DNA of 64,000 nucleotides from an uncultured Pseudorhodobacter sp. (GTDB taxonomy: Bacteria; Pseudomonadota; Alphaproteobacteria; Rhodobacterales; Rhodobacteraceae), in contig CAJXWJ010000006.1 in assembly GCA_913062925.1 (NCBI GenBank), positions 1-64,000 on the forward strand. The letters run 5' to 3'. Positions 36,335 to 44,437 of this stretch are shown here, one piece after another (the stretch's first letter is position 1; every line of letters starts with the position of its first letter). A program made the position numbers and the translations under genes. Under the pieces are notes generated by a model. The model was not told the origin of the DNA. It did not search any database and saw nothing but the letters and a program-made list of their open reading frames with translations.

Positions 36335-37813
36335 TTACAGGAAGGCTGTTTCCTCGAAACTACGCAACTTGCGGCTGTGAATTCGCTCTATCGGCATATC
36401 ACGCAGCTTCTCCATCGCGCGAATACCAATTTCAAGGTGACGCGAGACCTGAGTCTTGTAGAATTCAGACGCCATTCCAGGCAGCTTCAACTCGCCATGC
36501 AAGGGCTTGTCCGAAACGCAAAGCAATGTGCCATAGGGCACGCGAAACCGAAAGCCATTCGCCGCAATCGTCGCACTTTCCATATCCAAAGCAATCGCGC
36601 GCGATTGGCTTAGACGCCGGACCGGGCCAGATTTATCGCGCAACTCCCAGTTGCGGTTGTCAATTGTCGCCACCGTGCCCGTTCGCATGATGCGCTTCAG
36701 CTCGTAGCCCTCCAATTTCGTCACCTCTGCCACGGCTTCTTGCAGCGCGATCTGGATCTCGGCCAGCGCTGGGATTGGCACCCAGATCGGCAGATCGTCG
36801 TCCAGCACATGGTCTTCGCGCAGATAAGCATGGGCCAAACAGAAATCGCCCAAAGACTGGCTGTTGCGCAGGCCGGCGCAATGGCCAACCATAAGCCAAG
36901 CATGCGGGCGCAGCACGGCAATATGGTCGGTTGCGGTTTTTGCATTCGACGGCCCGACGCCAATATTCACCAAGGTAATGCCGTTTCCGTCGGGGCGTTT
37001 CAGATGATAGGTCGGCATTTGCGGGGTTTTGGCATGCGGATTGATCACGCCATCCGGGCGGGTAATCTCTTGATTTCCCGTCGCAACAAAGCTGGTGTAG
37101 CCCTGCGCGGGGTCGGCCAAGGCGGCCCGCGCAATCGCCTCGAACTCTTCGACATAAAATTGATAGTTGGTAAACAGCACATGATTCTGGAAATGCACCG
37201 CATCGGTCGCGGTGTAATGCGACAGCCGCGCCAGGCTGTAATCAACCCGCTGTGCGGTAAAGGGCGCCAGCGGCTGCGAGCCATCGGCGTTATGGGTTAG
37301 GGTGCCGTTGACAATATCATCATTCGTGGTGGCCAGATCGGGCACATCAAAAACATCACGCAGGCTGAACTCCAGCACGCCTTCCTGCGGCACCGAAACC
37401 GCAGGGTTGCCCGCAACCGCGAAATGCACCGGAATAGGCGTGTCAGAGACGCCAATCTGCACTGGAACCTTGTGGTTCTGCATCAAAAGATCCAGCTGTT
37501 GAATCAGATAGTTACGAAACAAATCTGGGCGGGTGATCGTGGTTGCATAGACGCCGGGGCTGGCAACATGGCCAAAGGCAAGACGGCTGTCAGTCTTGAC
37601 ATGGCTGGTAACCGAAAGCCTGATCTCGGGATAGCAGGCGCGGATGCGGGTTGCAGGACGGCTGCCGGTCACCGCCGCACTGAAATGGGCGGATAAAAAT
37701 CGCGTGGCTTCGGCATAAATCGCCTCCAGCCGGTCAACCGCAGCTGCGGCATCGGTGAAAATTTCTGATTTTGGTTGATCTGGGGTGCGGATGACCGCTT
37801 GTTCGTCGTTCAT
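36335..37813 (-). CDS. amn: AMP nucleosidase
   Basis: HVASPGVYATTITRPDLFRNYLIQQLDLL, LVNIGVGPSNAKTATDHIAVLRPHAWLMVGHCAGLRNSQSLGDFCLAHAYLREDHVLDDDLP; nucleoside phosphorylase-type fold motifs. Confidence 0.9.
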   Translation of the reverse strand: MNDEQAVIRTPDQPKSEIFTDAAAAVDRLEAIYAEATRFLSAHFSAAVTGSRPATRIRACYPEIRLSVTSHVKTDSRLAFGHVASPGVYATTITRPDLFRNYLIQQLDLLMQNHKVPVQIGVSDTPIPVHFAVAGNPAVSVPQEGVLEFSLRDVFDVPDLATTNDDIVNGTLTHNADGSQPLAPFTAQRVDYSLARLSHYTATDAVHFQNHVLFTNYQFYVEEFEAIARAALADPAQGYTSFVATGNQEITRPDGVINPHAKTPQMPTYHLKRPDGNGITLVNIGVGPSNAKTATDHIAVLRPHAWLMVGHCAGLRNSQSLGDFCLAHAYLREDHVLDDDLPIWVPIPALAEIQIALQEAVAEVTKLEGYELKRIMRTGTVATIDNRNWELRDKSGPVRRLSQSRAIALDMESATIAANGFRFRVPYGTLLCVSDKPLHGELKLPGMASEFYKTQVSRHLEIGIRAMEKLRDMPIERIHSRKLRSFEETAFL

Positions 37814-37929
37814 ATGCTTTGCTTCTCGATTTTGATCGGCCATCTAAGGGCGAAACTCACGATTTCGCAAGTGAAGTCTTGATGACAGCGCAAAAGCTGT
37901 CAGATCTAAGGCGGCTGAAGGAGCGCGCG

Positions 37930-38772
37930 ATGAAAACACTGCTGGTCTTGGGATATGGCTATTCTGCGGCCGCTTTGGCTGCGCGGCTGTTGCCGCAGGG
38001 TTGGACGGTGCTTGGCACCACCCGCGATGCAGCCAAGCTGGATGAAATCCGCGCCCAAGGTGTGGAGCCGCTGCTTTGGCCCTGCGAGCTGCGCGAAGCC
38101 TGCCAGCGCGCCAGCCACATTCTGGCCAGCGCCGCCCCGAATGAAGCGGGCGATCCCTTTTTGCAGGCAGCGAGCGGGGCGATTGCGGGCTCGGGCGCCT
38201 CATGGCTGGGATATCTTTCAACCACGGCGGTTTATGGCGATCACAATGGCGCTTGGGTGGATGAAGACACGCCAACGACACCACAATCTCAGCGCGCTAT
38301 CCTGCGGGTTTTGGCCGAAATGCAATGGCTGGCACTTGATCGGCCTGCACATATCTTTCGGCTTGCCGGCATTTATGGCCCCGGACGCGGGCCTTTCAAA
38401 AAGGTTCGTGATGGTACTGCGCGCCGTATTATCAAACCAGGTCAAGTGTTTAGCCGTATTCATGTTGATGATATCGCCCAAACATTGCAAGCCTCGATGG
38501 CCCGCCCAGATGCAGGCAGAATTTATAATCTTTGCGACAACGACCCTGCGCCCCCCGAAGATGTCATCGGCCATGCTGCGCAGCTGTTGGGTCTGCCGGT
38601 GCCGCCTGAGGTTGCCTATGACCGCGCCGAGATGAGCCCGATGGCCCGCAGCTTTTACGGTGAATCGAAAAAAGTCAGCAATCAACGAATGCGGCAAGAG
38701 CTTGGGCTTGAGCTGATTTACCCGACTTATCGCGAAGGCTTGGCGGCCTTGCTTGCCGCTGAGGAAAGCTAG
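37930..38772 (+). CDS. NAD-dependent epimerase/dehydratase (SDR) family protein, YeeZ-like
   Basis: MKTLLVLGYGYSAAALAARLLPQGWTVLGTTR Rossmann start; FSRIHVDDIAQTLQASM. Confidence 0.85.
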   Translation: MKTLLVLGYGYSAAALAARLLPQGWTVLGTTRDAAKLDEIRAQGVEPLLWPCELREACQRASHILASAAPNEAGDPFLQAASGAIAGSGASWLGYLSTTAVYGDHNGAWVDEDTPTTPQSQRAILRVLAEMQWLALDRPAHIFRLAGIYGPGRGPFKKVRDGTARRIIKPGQVFSRIHVDDIAQTLQASMARPDAGRIYNLCDNDPAPPEDVIGHAAQLLGLPVPPEVAYDRAEMSPMARSFYGESKKVSNQRMRQELGLELIYPTYREGLAALLAAEES

Positions 38773-39497
38773 GAGTAACTTCGCACCAAGGCGCCGGCCA
38801 CCAAGCTCCAGCCATTCGCTGCAACAAAAAAGGCAAGTTTGAACGGCAGCGACACCACAGCTGGCGGTACCATCATCATGCCCATCGACATCAAAACGGC
38901 GGCGACCACCAAATCAATGATCAAAAACGGCAGGAAGATCAGAAAGCCAATCTCGAAAGCGCGCTGAATCTCGGAGAGGATAAACGAGGGCACCAAAAGC
39001 GAAAGCGGTGCGTCAATCGGCGCAACCTCAACCACCACAGGCCGCAGATTCTGCATCGCGGTAAAGGTATCACCATCCAGCCGTGCGGCCATAAAACCTC
39101 TAAAAGGCGAAACAATCAGAGGGATCGCCTGCTGAATATCAATAGTACCCGCATTCAGCGGCTGCACGCCCTTCACCCAAGCCTCGGTGAACACCGGGTC
39201 CATCACAAACCAGGTCAGAAACAGCGCAAGACTGACAATCAGCATATTGGGCGGTGCCTGCTGAAGCCCGATTGCTTGCCGCAAAATTGATAAAACCGTC
39301 ACGATAAAGGGGAAGCAGGTCACCATAACGGCGATCCCCGGCGCAAGGCTCAGGAGAGTCATCACCGCCAACACCTGAATCGAGCGCGCCGGGAGCGATC
39401 CGCCGTCGCCAAGGTCGAGGGAAAGACTTTGCGAGATGGCAGGAGAGGCCATCATCGCAAAAATGACCCCGATCAGGGCCAGATAGAGATATTTCAA
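38769..39497 (-). CDS. fliP: Flagellar biosynthesis export protein FliP
   Basis: ALFLTWFVMDPVF, GFLIFLPFLIIDLVVAAVLMSMGMMMVPP. Confidence 0.95.
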   Translation of the reverse strand: MKYLYLALIGVIFAMMASPAISQSLSLDLGDGGSLPARSIQVLAVMTLLSLAPGIAVMVTCFPFIVTVLSILRQAIGLQQAPPNMLIVSLALFLTWFVMDPVFTEAWVKGVQPLNAGTIDIQQAIPLIVSPFRGFMAARLDGDTFTAMQNLRPVVVEVAPIDAPLSLLVPSFILSEIQRAFEIGFLIFLPFLIIDLVVAAVLMSMGMMMVPPAVVSLPFKLAFFVAANGWSLVAGALVRSYS

Positions 39498-39763
39498 AGC
39501 CCGCCCCGCAGATTGGCGACCTCGGTCAGGCGCACGGCAAGCTGACCAGTGGCATCGCCTTCAACCTCTTGCAACTCGCCTCGCGCGATCAACCTATCGC
39601 CGACATAAAGCTCGACCGGGTCGTCAACGCGGCGGTCCAATGTCAGCACCGCATCGCGTGAGAGACGCAGCAAATCACGCACCAAAGGTCGGGCTTTGCC
39701 GACCGAAATCGTCACCTCGATTGGCACTTGGCCAAAAGGGTTGGCGTCGGATAATTCATCCAT
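39494..39763 (-). CDS. fliN: Flagellar motor switch protein FliN
   Basis: MDELSDANPFGQVPIEVTISVGKARPLVRDLLRLSRDAVLTLDRRVDDPVELYVGDRLIARGEL (SpoA/FliN). Confidence 0.92.
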   Translation of the reverse strand: MDELSDANPFGQVPIEVTISVGKARPLVRDLLRLSRDAVLTLDRRVDDPVELYVGDRLIARGELQEVEGDATGQLAVRLTEVANLRGGL

Positions 39764-40349
39764 AAGTCCGTTCCTTTTCTGGAAGATCAAAGAATCCGCG
39801 CACCGCAGCCGAAATATCTTTCGTGGCACGATCAAGGTTGATCTGAGTTTCGATGGCGCCCAAGCGCAGATAGACCTGCCCCTCGCTCAGACTGGGTTCT
39901 TCCATCACCGTAATGGGCAAACCCGCGGCCTGTTCCAAGACCGGCTCAATCGCGGGTCGTGCCGAAGGGCTGATCACAAGCGTGATTGGCACCTCGGCCA
40001 TTTGTTCGGCCAGTGGCAGCAAGATGTGCAAAATCGTTGGAGACAGGACATCTTGGGCAAGTGTTGGCAAAAGCTTATCAACGACTTCTCGCAAAAGTGG
40101 CTCGATCGCGCGCAAAACATGGTCGCGCGCCTCGTGATAGGTAAAGCTAAGGCCTTGCAGATTGCGCGCCAGATCGGCGCGGATCTGCGTCTGTTCATCC
40201 GACTGCGCGGCCATAGCATCCTCCCAGCCCGCCGCATAGCCTGCCTCATAGGAGGCAAGCTTGGTTTCTTCTAAGGCAAGCGTGTCGAGAACAACGGTAC
40301 GGCTGCTACCCTCTTCCACCTCGATTTCAAAAACTTCAAGTTTCAGCAT
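39756..40349 (-). CDS. fliH: FliH-like flagellar export/assembly protein
   Basis: MLKLEVFEIEVEEG...LASYEAGYAAGWEDAMAAQSDEQTQIRADLARNLQGLSFTYHEARDHVLRAIEPLL; position between fliF and fliN. Confidence 0.72.
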   Translation of the reverse strand: MLKLEVFEIEVEEGSSRTVVLDTLALEETKLASYEAGYAAGWEDAMAAQSDEQTQIRADLARNLQGLSFTYHEARDHVLRAIEPLLREVVDKLLPTLAQDVLSPTILHILLPLAEQMAEVPITLVISPSARPAIEPVLEQAAGLPITVMEEPSLSEGQVYLRLGAIETQINLDRATKDISAAVRGFFDLPEKERTYG

Positions 40350-40351
40350 CA

Positions 40352-42007
40352 TCACTGAACCTCTTCTTCCTGTTCCATCCATCCGCGCAGAATTTCGACA
40401 GACTCGCTTTGCCGCTCCTCAATCAGGCGGCGCAATCGACTAACCGGATCGCTGTCGTCCTCTTCACCACCAAGCCCCCCTGAAACCATCGGAAGCGGCG
40501 GCAAAAAACCATCATCAATTTCACCATTCAGCACCGGCCCACTCGACAAATCACCAAATTCGGGCAGCGAAAACGGGCTACTGTCATCAGGCAGTGCCGC
40601 CCGCGTATTTGCTGTTAGGATCGGGCGGATCACGAAAAGCCCCAAAACCAAAGCGACCAAGGCAAGCACTGCGGTTTGCACCAGAGTCATAATATCAATC
40701 ATGCCAAAGCTGAACATGCTGGCCTGCGCCATCTCGCCGACGGCAACAGGCAGAGGTTCAAAAACCATCGATTTTAACGTCAAGATATCGCCGCGTGCGC
40801 TATCAAGCCCCGCGGCCGAGGTCACCAGCTCGCGTAAGACCGTCAGTTCAGCCTCGGGCCGCGGCTCATTTGTGACGGTGCCATCGGCGGCCGTAACCGC
40901 CGCGCCATCCACCAAAACGGCAATCGAAATTTTACGCACAGCCCCGGGTGATTTGATCAATTCACGATTGGTTTCAGAGACTTCGTAATTCACCCGCTCG
41001 CGCGTTTCAGAGGTTTCATTTTTACCGCCACCGTTCTGGGCGGTATTATTGGGCAAATTCGAGGCGACGGTGACATCCTGACCACCTTGCGTACTCGAGC
41101 CGCTTTGCTGAGTGTTATCGGTTGAAATCGCAACACGCGCCTGCGGGTCAAAACGGCGCTCTTTGATCGATTCAGCGTCCGTGACCACATCGACGGCCAC
41201 CTCGACAACCGCTTTCCCCGCGCCGACTCGCGCTGACAAAAGCCTTTCAACATTCTGCTTAATCTCAGCCGCTTTGCTGTCAGCAGTCACATTTGGCGCA
41301 GAAATATCGGTGTCAGAGGGTATAAGCCCTGCAACAGAGTCAATCACCGAGACCTCCTCCGGCGTCATGCCTGGAACCGAAGCCGCAAGCAGATGCCGCA
41401 ACGCCTTGGCCTGCAAAGGCGCTAAATTGCCGCCAACCGAAGTGATCGTCACGCTCGCACTGGGCTGCACCGAGCGCTGAAAAGGTTGGTTGGGTGCTTG
41501 AGCAATGTGGACCCGCGCGGCGCGAATCTGCGGATTCGCCAAAATGGTACGCGCAAGCTCTCCCTCTTTGGCCCGCCAATAGGCCGCATCAAACATTTGC
41601 GCTGTGGTGCCAAATCCCGAGAGCGAATCAAGCAGTTCGTATCCCATGCCAGAATTCTTCGGAAGCCCCTCCGCCGCAAGCGTCATTCGCAACGAATCAC
41701 GCTGGTTTGCTTCCACAAAAATAGCCTCTCCCCGCACCTCATATTTGGCCGCACGCGCATCCAAAGCCGCAATCACATCACCTGCGGCCGAACTGTCTAA
41801 GCCAGCATAAAGCAAGGACATTTCGGAATTTCCGGCTATGCGCGACATGCCAAAAACCGTCATGAAAACCGCAAGCGTCGCCCCAAGAACAATGAAACGT
41901 TTGCGGCCATCAAGGCCCAGCCATATCTGCAACAAATTCTGCACGCTCAGTCTCCATATTCGGGCTTCTGCCCCTAGAAACCAGTTTTGGCGGATTGGCC
42001 TTAACAA
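40352..42007 (-). CDS. fliF: Flagellar M-ring protein FliF
   Basis: EMSLLYAGLDSSAAGDVIAALDARAAKYEVRGEAIFV, RAARVHIAQAPNQPFQRSVQPSASVTI; start may be a GTG ~60 nt downstream (VQNLLQIW). Confidence 0.94.
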   Translation of the reverse strand: MLRPIRQNWFLGAEARIWRLSVQNLLQIWLGLDGRKRFIVLGATLAVFMTVFGMSRIAGNSEMSLLYAGLDSSAAGDVIAALDARAAKYEVRGEAIFVEANQRDSLRMTLAAEGLPKNSGMGYELLDSLSGFGTTAQMFDAAYWRAKEGELARTILANPQIRAARVHIAQAPNQPFQRSVQPSASVTITSVGGNLAPLQAKALRHLLAASVPGMTPEEVSVIDSVAGLIPSDTDISAPNVTADSKAAEIKQNVERLLSARVGAGKAVVEVAVDVVTDAESIKERRFDPQARVAISTDNTQQSGSSTQGGQDVTVASNLPNNTAQNGGGKNETSETRERVNYEVSETNRELIKSPGAVRKISIAVLVDGAAVTAADGTVTNEPRPEAELTVLRELVTSAAGLDSARGDILTLKSMVFEPLPVAVGEMAQASMFSFGMIDIMTLVQTAVLALVALVLGLFVIRPILTANTRAALPDDSSPFSLPEFGDLSSGPVLNGEIDDGFLPPLPMVSGGLGGEEDDSDPVSRLRRLIEERQSESVEILRGWMEQEEEVQ

Positions 42008-42015
42008 TCGGTTAG
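42001..42015. promoter_or_regulatory. CtrA-like site TTAA-CAATCGG-TTAG at the fliF/fliL divergent promoter
   Basis: Half-sites separated by 7 nt in the short intergenic/5' region between fliF and fliL. Confidence 0.5.
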
Positions 42016-42028
42016 TGACCAGCGGTCT

Positions 42029-42544
42029 ATGTTTGCAAAGCGAACAAGAACGGAGGGCCAGGTGGCAGAAGACGCAGAACCACAGGATGTGGCACCCAAA
42101 AAATCATCGAAAAAGCCCTTGTTGATTGGGCTTATCTTGGCAATTTTGCTCGGCGCTGGCGGGTTTTACGCAACATGGTCTGGGCTGATTCTGGGCCAAA
42201 AGGAAGCGCACGCCGTCGAGGAGCATCCCGTCGATTCTTTGCCAGCCATTGCCTTTGTGCCGTTGGACCCTTTGGTGATTTCCTTAGGGTCGGATCGGGA
42301 AAGTCGCCATTTGAAATTCACCGCGCAGCTAGAGGTAAATGCCGCCTATGCTGACGATGTCACACATTTGAAACCTAGAATTTTAGATGTTTTGAACGGC
42401 TATTTGCGTGCGCTCGATGTTGCAGAATTTGATGATTCCACAGCTTTGGTCCGGATGAGAGCGCAGCTTTTGCGCAGGATCCAGATTGTCACCGGAAACG
42501 GCCGCGTGCGCGATTTTCTGGTGACCGAATTTGTTTTGAATTGA
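42029..42544 (+). CDS. fliL: Flagellar basal body-associated protein FliL
   Basis: Single TM, AIAFVPLDPLVISLGSDRESRHLKFTAQLEVN, C-term VTGNGRVRDFLVTEFVLN. Confidence 0.9.
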   Translation: MFAKRTRTEGQVAEDAEPQDVAPKKSSKKPLLIGLILAILLGAGGFYATWSGLILGQKEAHAVEEHPVDSLPAIAFVPLDPLVISLGSDRESRHLKFTAQLEVNAAYADDVTHLKPRILDVLNGYLRALDVAEFDDSTALVRMRAQLLRRIQIVTGNGRVRDFLVTEFVLN

Positions 42545-42554
42545 GGAACGGATC

Positions 42555-42944
42555 ATGGTGCTCATTGCAGATGTTCTTATGGCGGCTGGGTCTTTCGGGG
42601 CGGCGATTTACTGTTACGTCCTGTCGGGACGGCTCAAAAAATTCACTACACTCGAAAGTGGGATGGGCAGCGCAATCGCGGTCTTGTCTGCGCAGGTTGA
42701 TGACATGACGCGCGCGCTGGAACAGGCGCGGACTGCGGCGACGGGCTCGGCTGAGGGGTTGCAATCGCTCACCGCACGCGCCGAGGCGGGCGCGGCGCGG
42801 CTAGAACTCTTACTGGCGGCATTGCACGATCTGCCCGACGCCAAAGCGCCTGTCGCCGAGGCGCCAGACACGACAGAGCAAGATCGGCGATTGCGTGTCG
42901 TTCGAAGGCGCGCGCAACGGCCTGGTCTGGAGGCCGCAGAATGA
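42555..42944 (+). CDS. Uncharacterized membrane-anchored coiled-coil protein in flagellar operon
   Basis: N-terminal TM (LIADVLMAAGSFGAAIYCYVLSGRLKKF) followed by helical region; translationally coupled to next ORF. Confidence 0.7.
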   Translation: MVLIADVLMAAGSFGAAIYCYVLSGRLKKFTTLESGMGSAIAVLSAQVDDMTRALEQARTAATGSAEGLQSLTARAEAGAARLELLLAALHDLPDAKAPVAEAPDTTEQDRRLRVVRRRAQRPGLEAAE

Positions 42945-43507
42945 AAAAGCCACGCAGCAGCAGCGGACGCGGTTCGCTCTTAATTGTTTCGCTCTTTCTG
43001 GCCACATCAGGCGCCCTGCGCCTTGGTGCGGGCTTTGGCGCGGCACTGGCCAATTCAGAGATAAAACCAGCAGAGCCACCAGCGGAGCAAACCTGTAGCG
43101 AGACACCCTCTGCCCTTGCCGAGGCGCTGCGCAGCAAAGAACAAGGACTCGCAGCGCGCGAAAAGGCGCTTGCAGACCGAATTGCAGCCCTGGCCCTGTC
43201 CGAGGCTGCGATCGCAAAACGCATAGAGGAGATGACAGCTGTTGAAGATGAGTTGAAAAAGACCTTGCAGATGGCAGATGGCGCGGCAGAACAAGACCTT
43301 GCGCGTCTGACCGCCGTTTATGAGGCGATGAAACCATCCGATGCGGCAAAGGTCTTTTCAAAAATGGCCCCGGAATTTGCCGCGGGTTTCCTTGGCCGGA
43401 TGAACCCGGGTGCTGCGGCCGCTGTTTTAGCTGGCATGCCCGCGGACGAGGCCTATTCGATCTCAGTGCTTATCGCAGGACGAAATGCCTTGGTCCCGAA
43501 AAACTAG
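42941..43507 (+). CDS. MotE-like periplasmic/membrane protein (MgtE-N-like C-terminus)
   Basis: Coiled-coil then DLARLTAVYEAMKPSDAAKVFSKMAPEFAAGFLGRMNPGAAAAVLAGMPADEAYSISVLIAGRN; upstream of motA. Confidence 0.75.
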   Translation: MKKPRSSSGRGSLLIVSLFLATSGALRLGAGFGAALANSEIKPAEPPAEQTCSETPSALAEALRSKEQGLAAREKALADRIAALALSEAAIAKRIEEMTAVEDELKKTLQMADGAAEQDLARLTAVYEAMKPSDAAKVFSKMAPEFAAGFLGRMNPGAAAAVLAGMPADEAYSISVLIAGRNALVPKN

Positions 43508-43567
43508 GGTCAGCCTTTCTTAACTCCTCTCGACGATACTGATCAAGCAACAGCGCAGGACTTTAGA

Positions 43568-44437
43568 ATGTTTGGAATTGTCGGGATTGTCGTGATCCTC
43601 GTGATGGTTTTTGGTGGATTTGTCATTCACGGCGGCAATCTTGCCCCGATTTTTGAAGCGCTGCCATTCGAGATGATTATGATCGGCGGCGCGGCCGTAG
43701 GGGCGTTTCTTGTCTCGAATGATCTTGCCGCTGTCAAACATACCGCGAAAGATGTTGGCAAGGTGTTTAAGGGCCCAAAGTGGAAACCAAACGACTATCT
43801 TGATCTGCTGTGCCTGCTGTTTGAATTGATTAGAATTTCGCGATCCAATCCCGTCGGATTGGAAGAACATATTGAAAATCCAAATGAATCTTCAATCTTT
43901 GGGAAATATCCAAAAATTCAGCATGATCACGAAACGGTTGAGCTGATCGCAGATACCTTTCGCGCGGCTTCGATGAACTACGACGACCCGCATCAGGTCG
44001 AAGAGGTGCTCGACAAACGCGTTGAAGCGTCACTGACCCATGCGCTGCACTCCAGCCATGCGCTGCAATCGATGGCGGACGCCCTACCGGCCCTCGGCAT
44101 TGTCGCCGCTGTTCTTGGGGTAATTAAAACCATGGGCTCGTTGGACAAACCGCCCGAAATTCTTGGCCAAATGATCGGTTCTGCGCTCGTTGGTACCTTT
44201 TTGGGCGTGTTTCTGGCCTATGGTATTATGGGCCCCTTTGCCGCACGGGTAAAAACGGTTGTCGAAGATGATGGCCATTTCTACCAGCTTGTACGCGAGG
44301 TTCTTGTCGCCAATCTTCATCGCCATGCACCGAATATCTGTATCGAGGTGGGTCGCCAAAACACACCGCACCACGTTCGGCCAAGCTTCTCACAAATCGA
44401 AGAGGCCCTTCGGGCACTCAAACAGGATGTGGCATGA
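43568..44437 (+). CDS. motA: Flagellar motor stator protein MotA
   Basis: GGNLAPIFEALPFEMIMIGGAAVGAFLVSNDL, ALPALGIVAAVLGVIKTMGSLDKPPEILGQMIGSALVGTFLGVFLAYGIMGPFAARV. Confidence 0.96.
   Translation: MFGIVGIVVILVMVFGGFVIHGGNLAPIFEALPFEMIMIGGAAVGAFLVSNDLAAVKHTAKDVGKVFKGPKWKPNDYLDLLCLLFELIRISRSNPVGLEEHIENPNESSIFGKYPKIQHDHETVELIADTFRAASMNYDDPHQVEEVLDKRVEASLTHALHSSHALQSMADALPALGIVAAVLGVIKTMGSLDKPPEILGQMIGSALVGTFLGVFLAYGIMGPFAARVKTVVEDDGHFYQLVREVLVANLHRHAPNICIEVGRQNTPHHVRPSFSQIEEALRALKQDVA

Noticed and set aside
23564-38768. Prophage or transposon origin for the block splitting the flagellar cluster
   Set aside because: No integrase, transposase, terminal inverted repeat, tRNA target or phage structural gene was recognized; only the arrangement suggests insertion.
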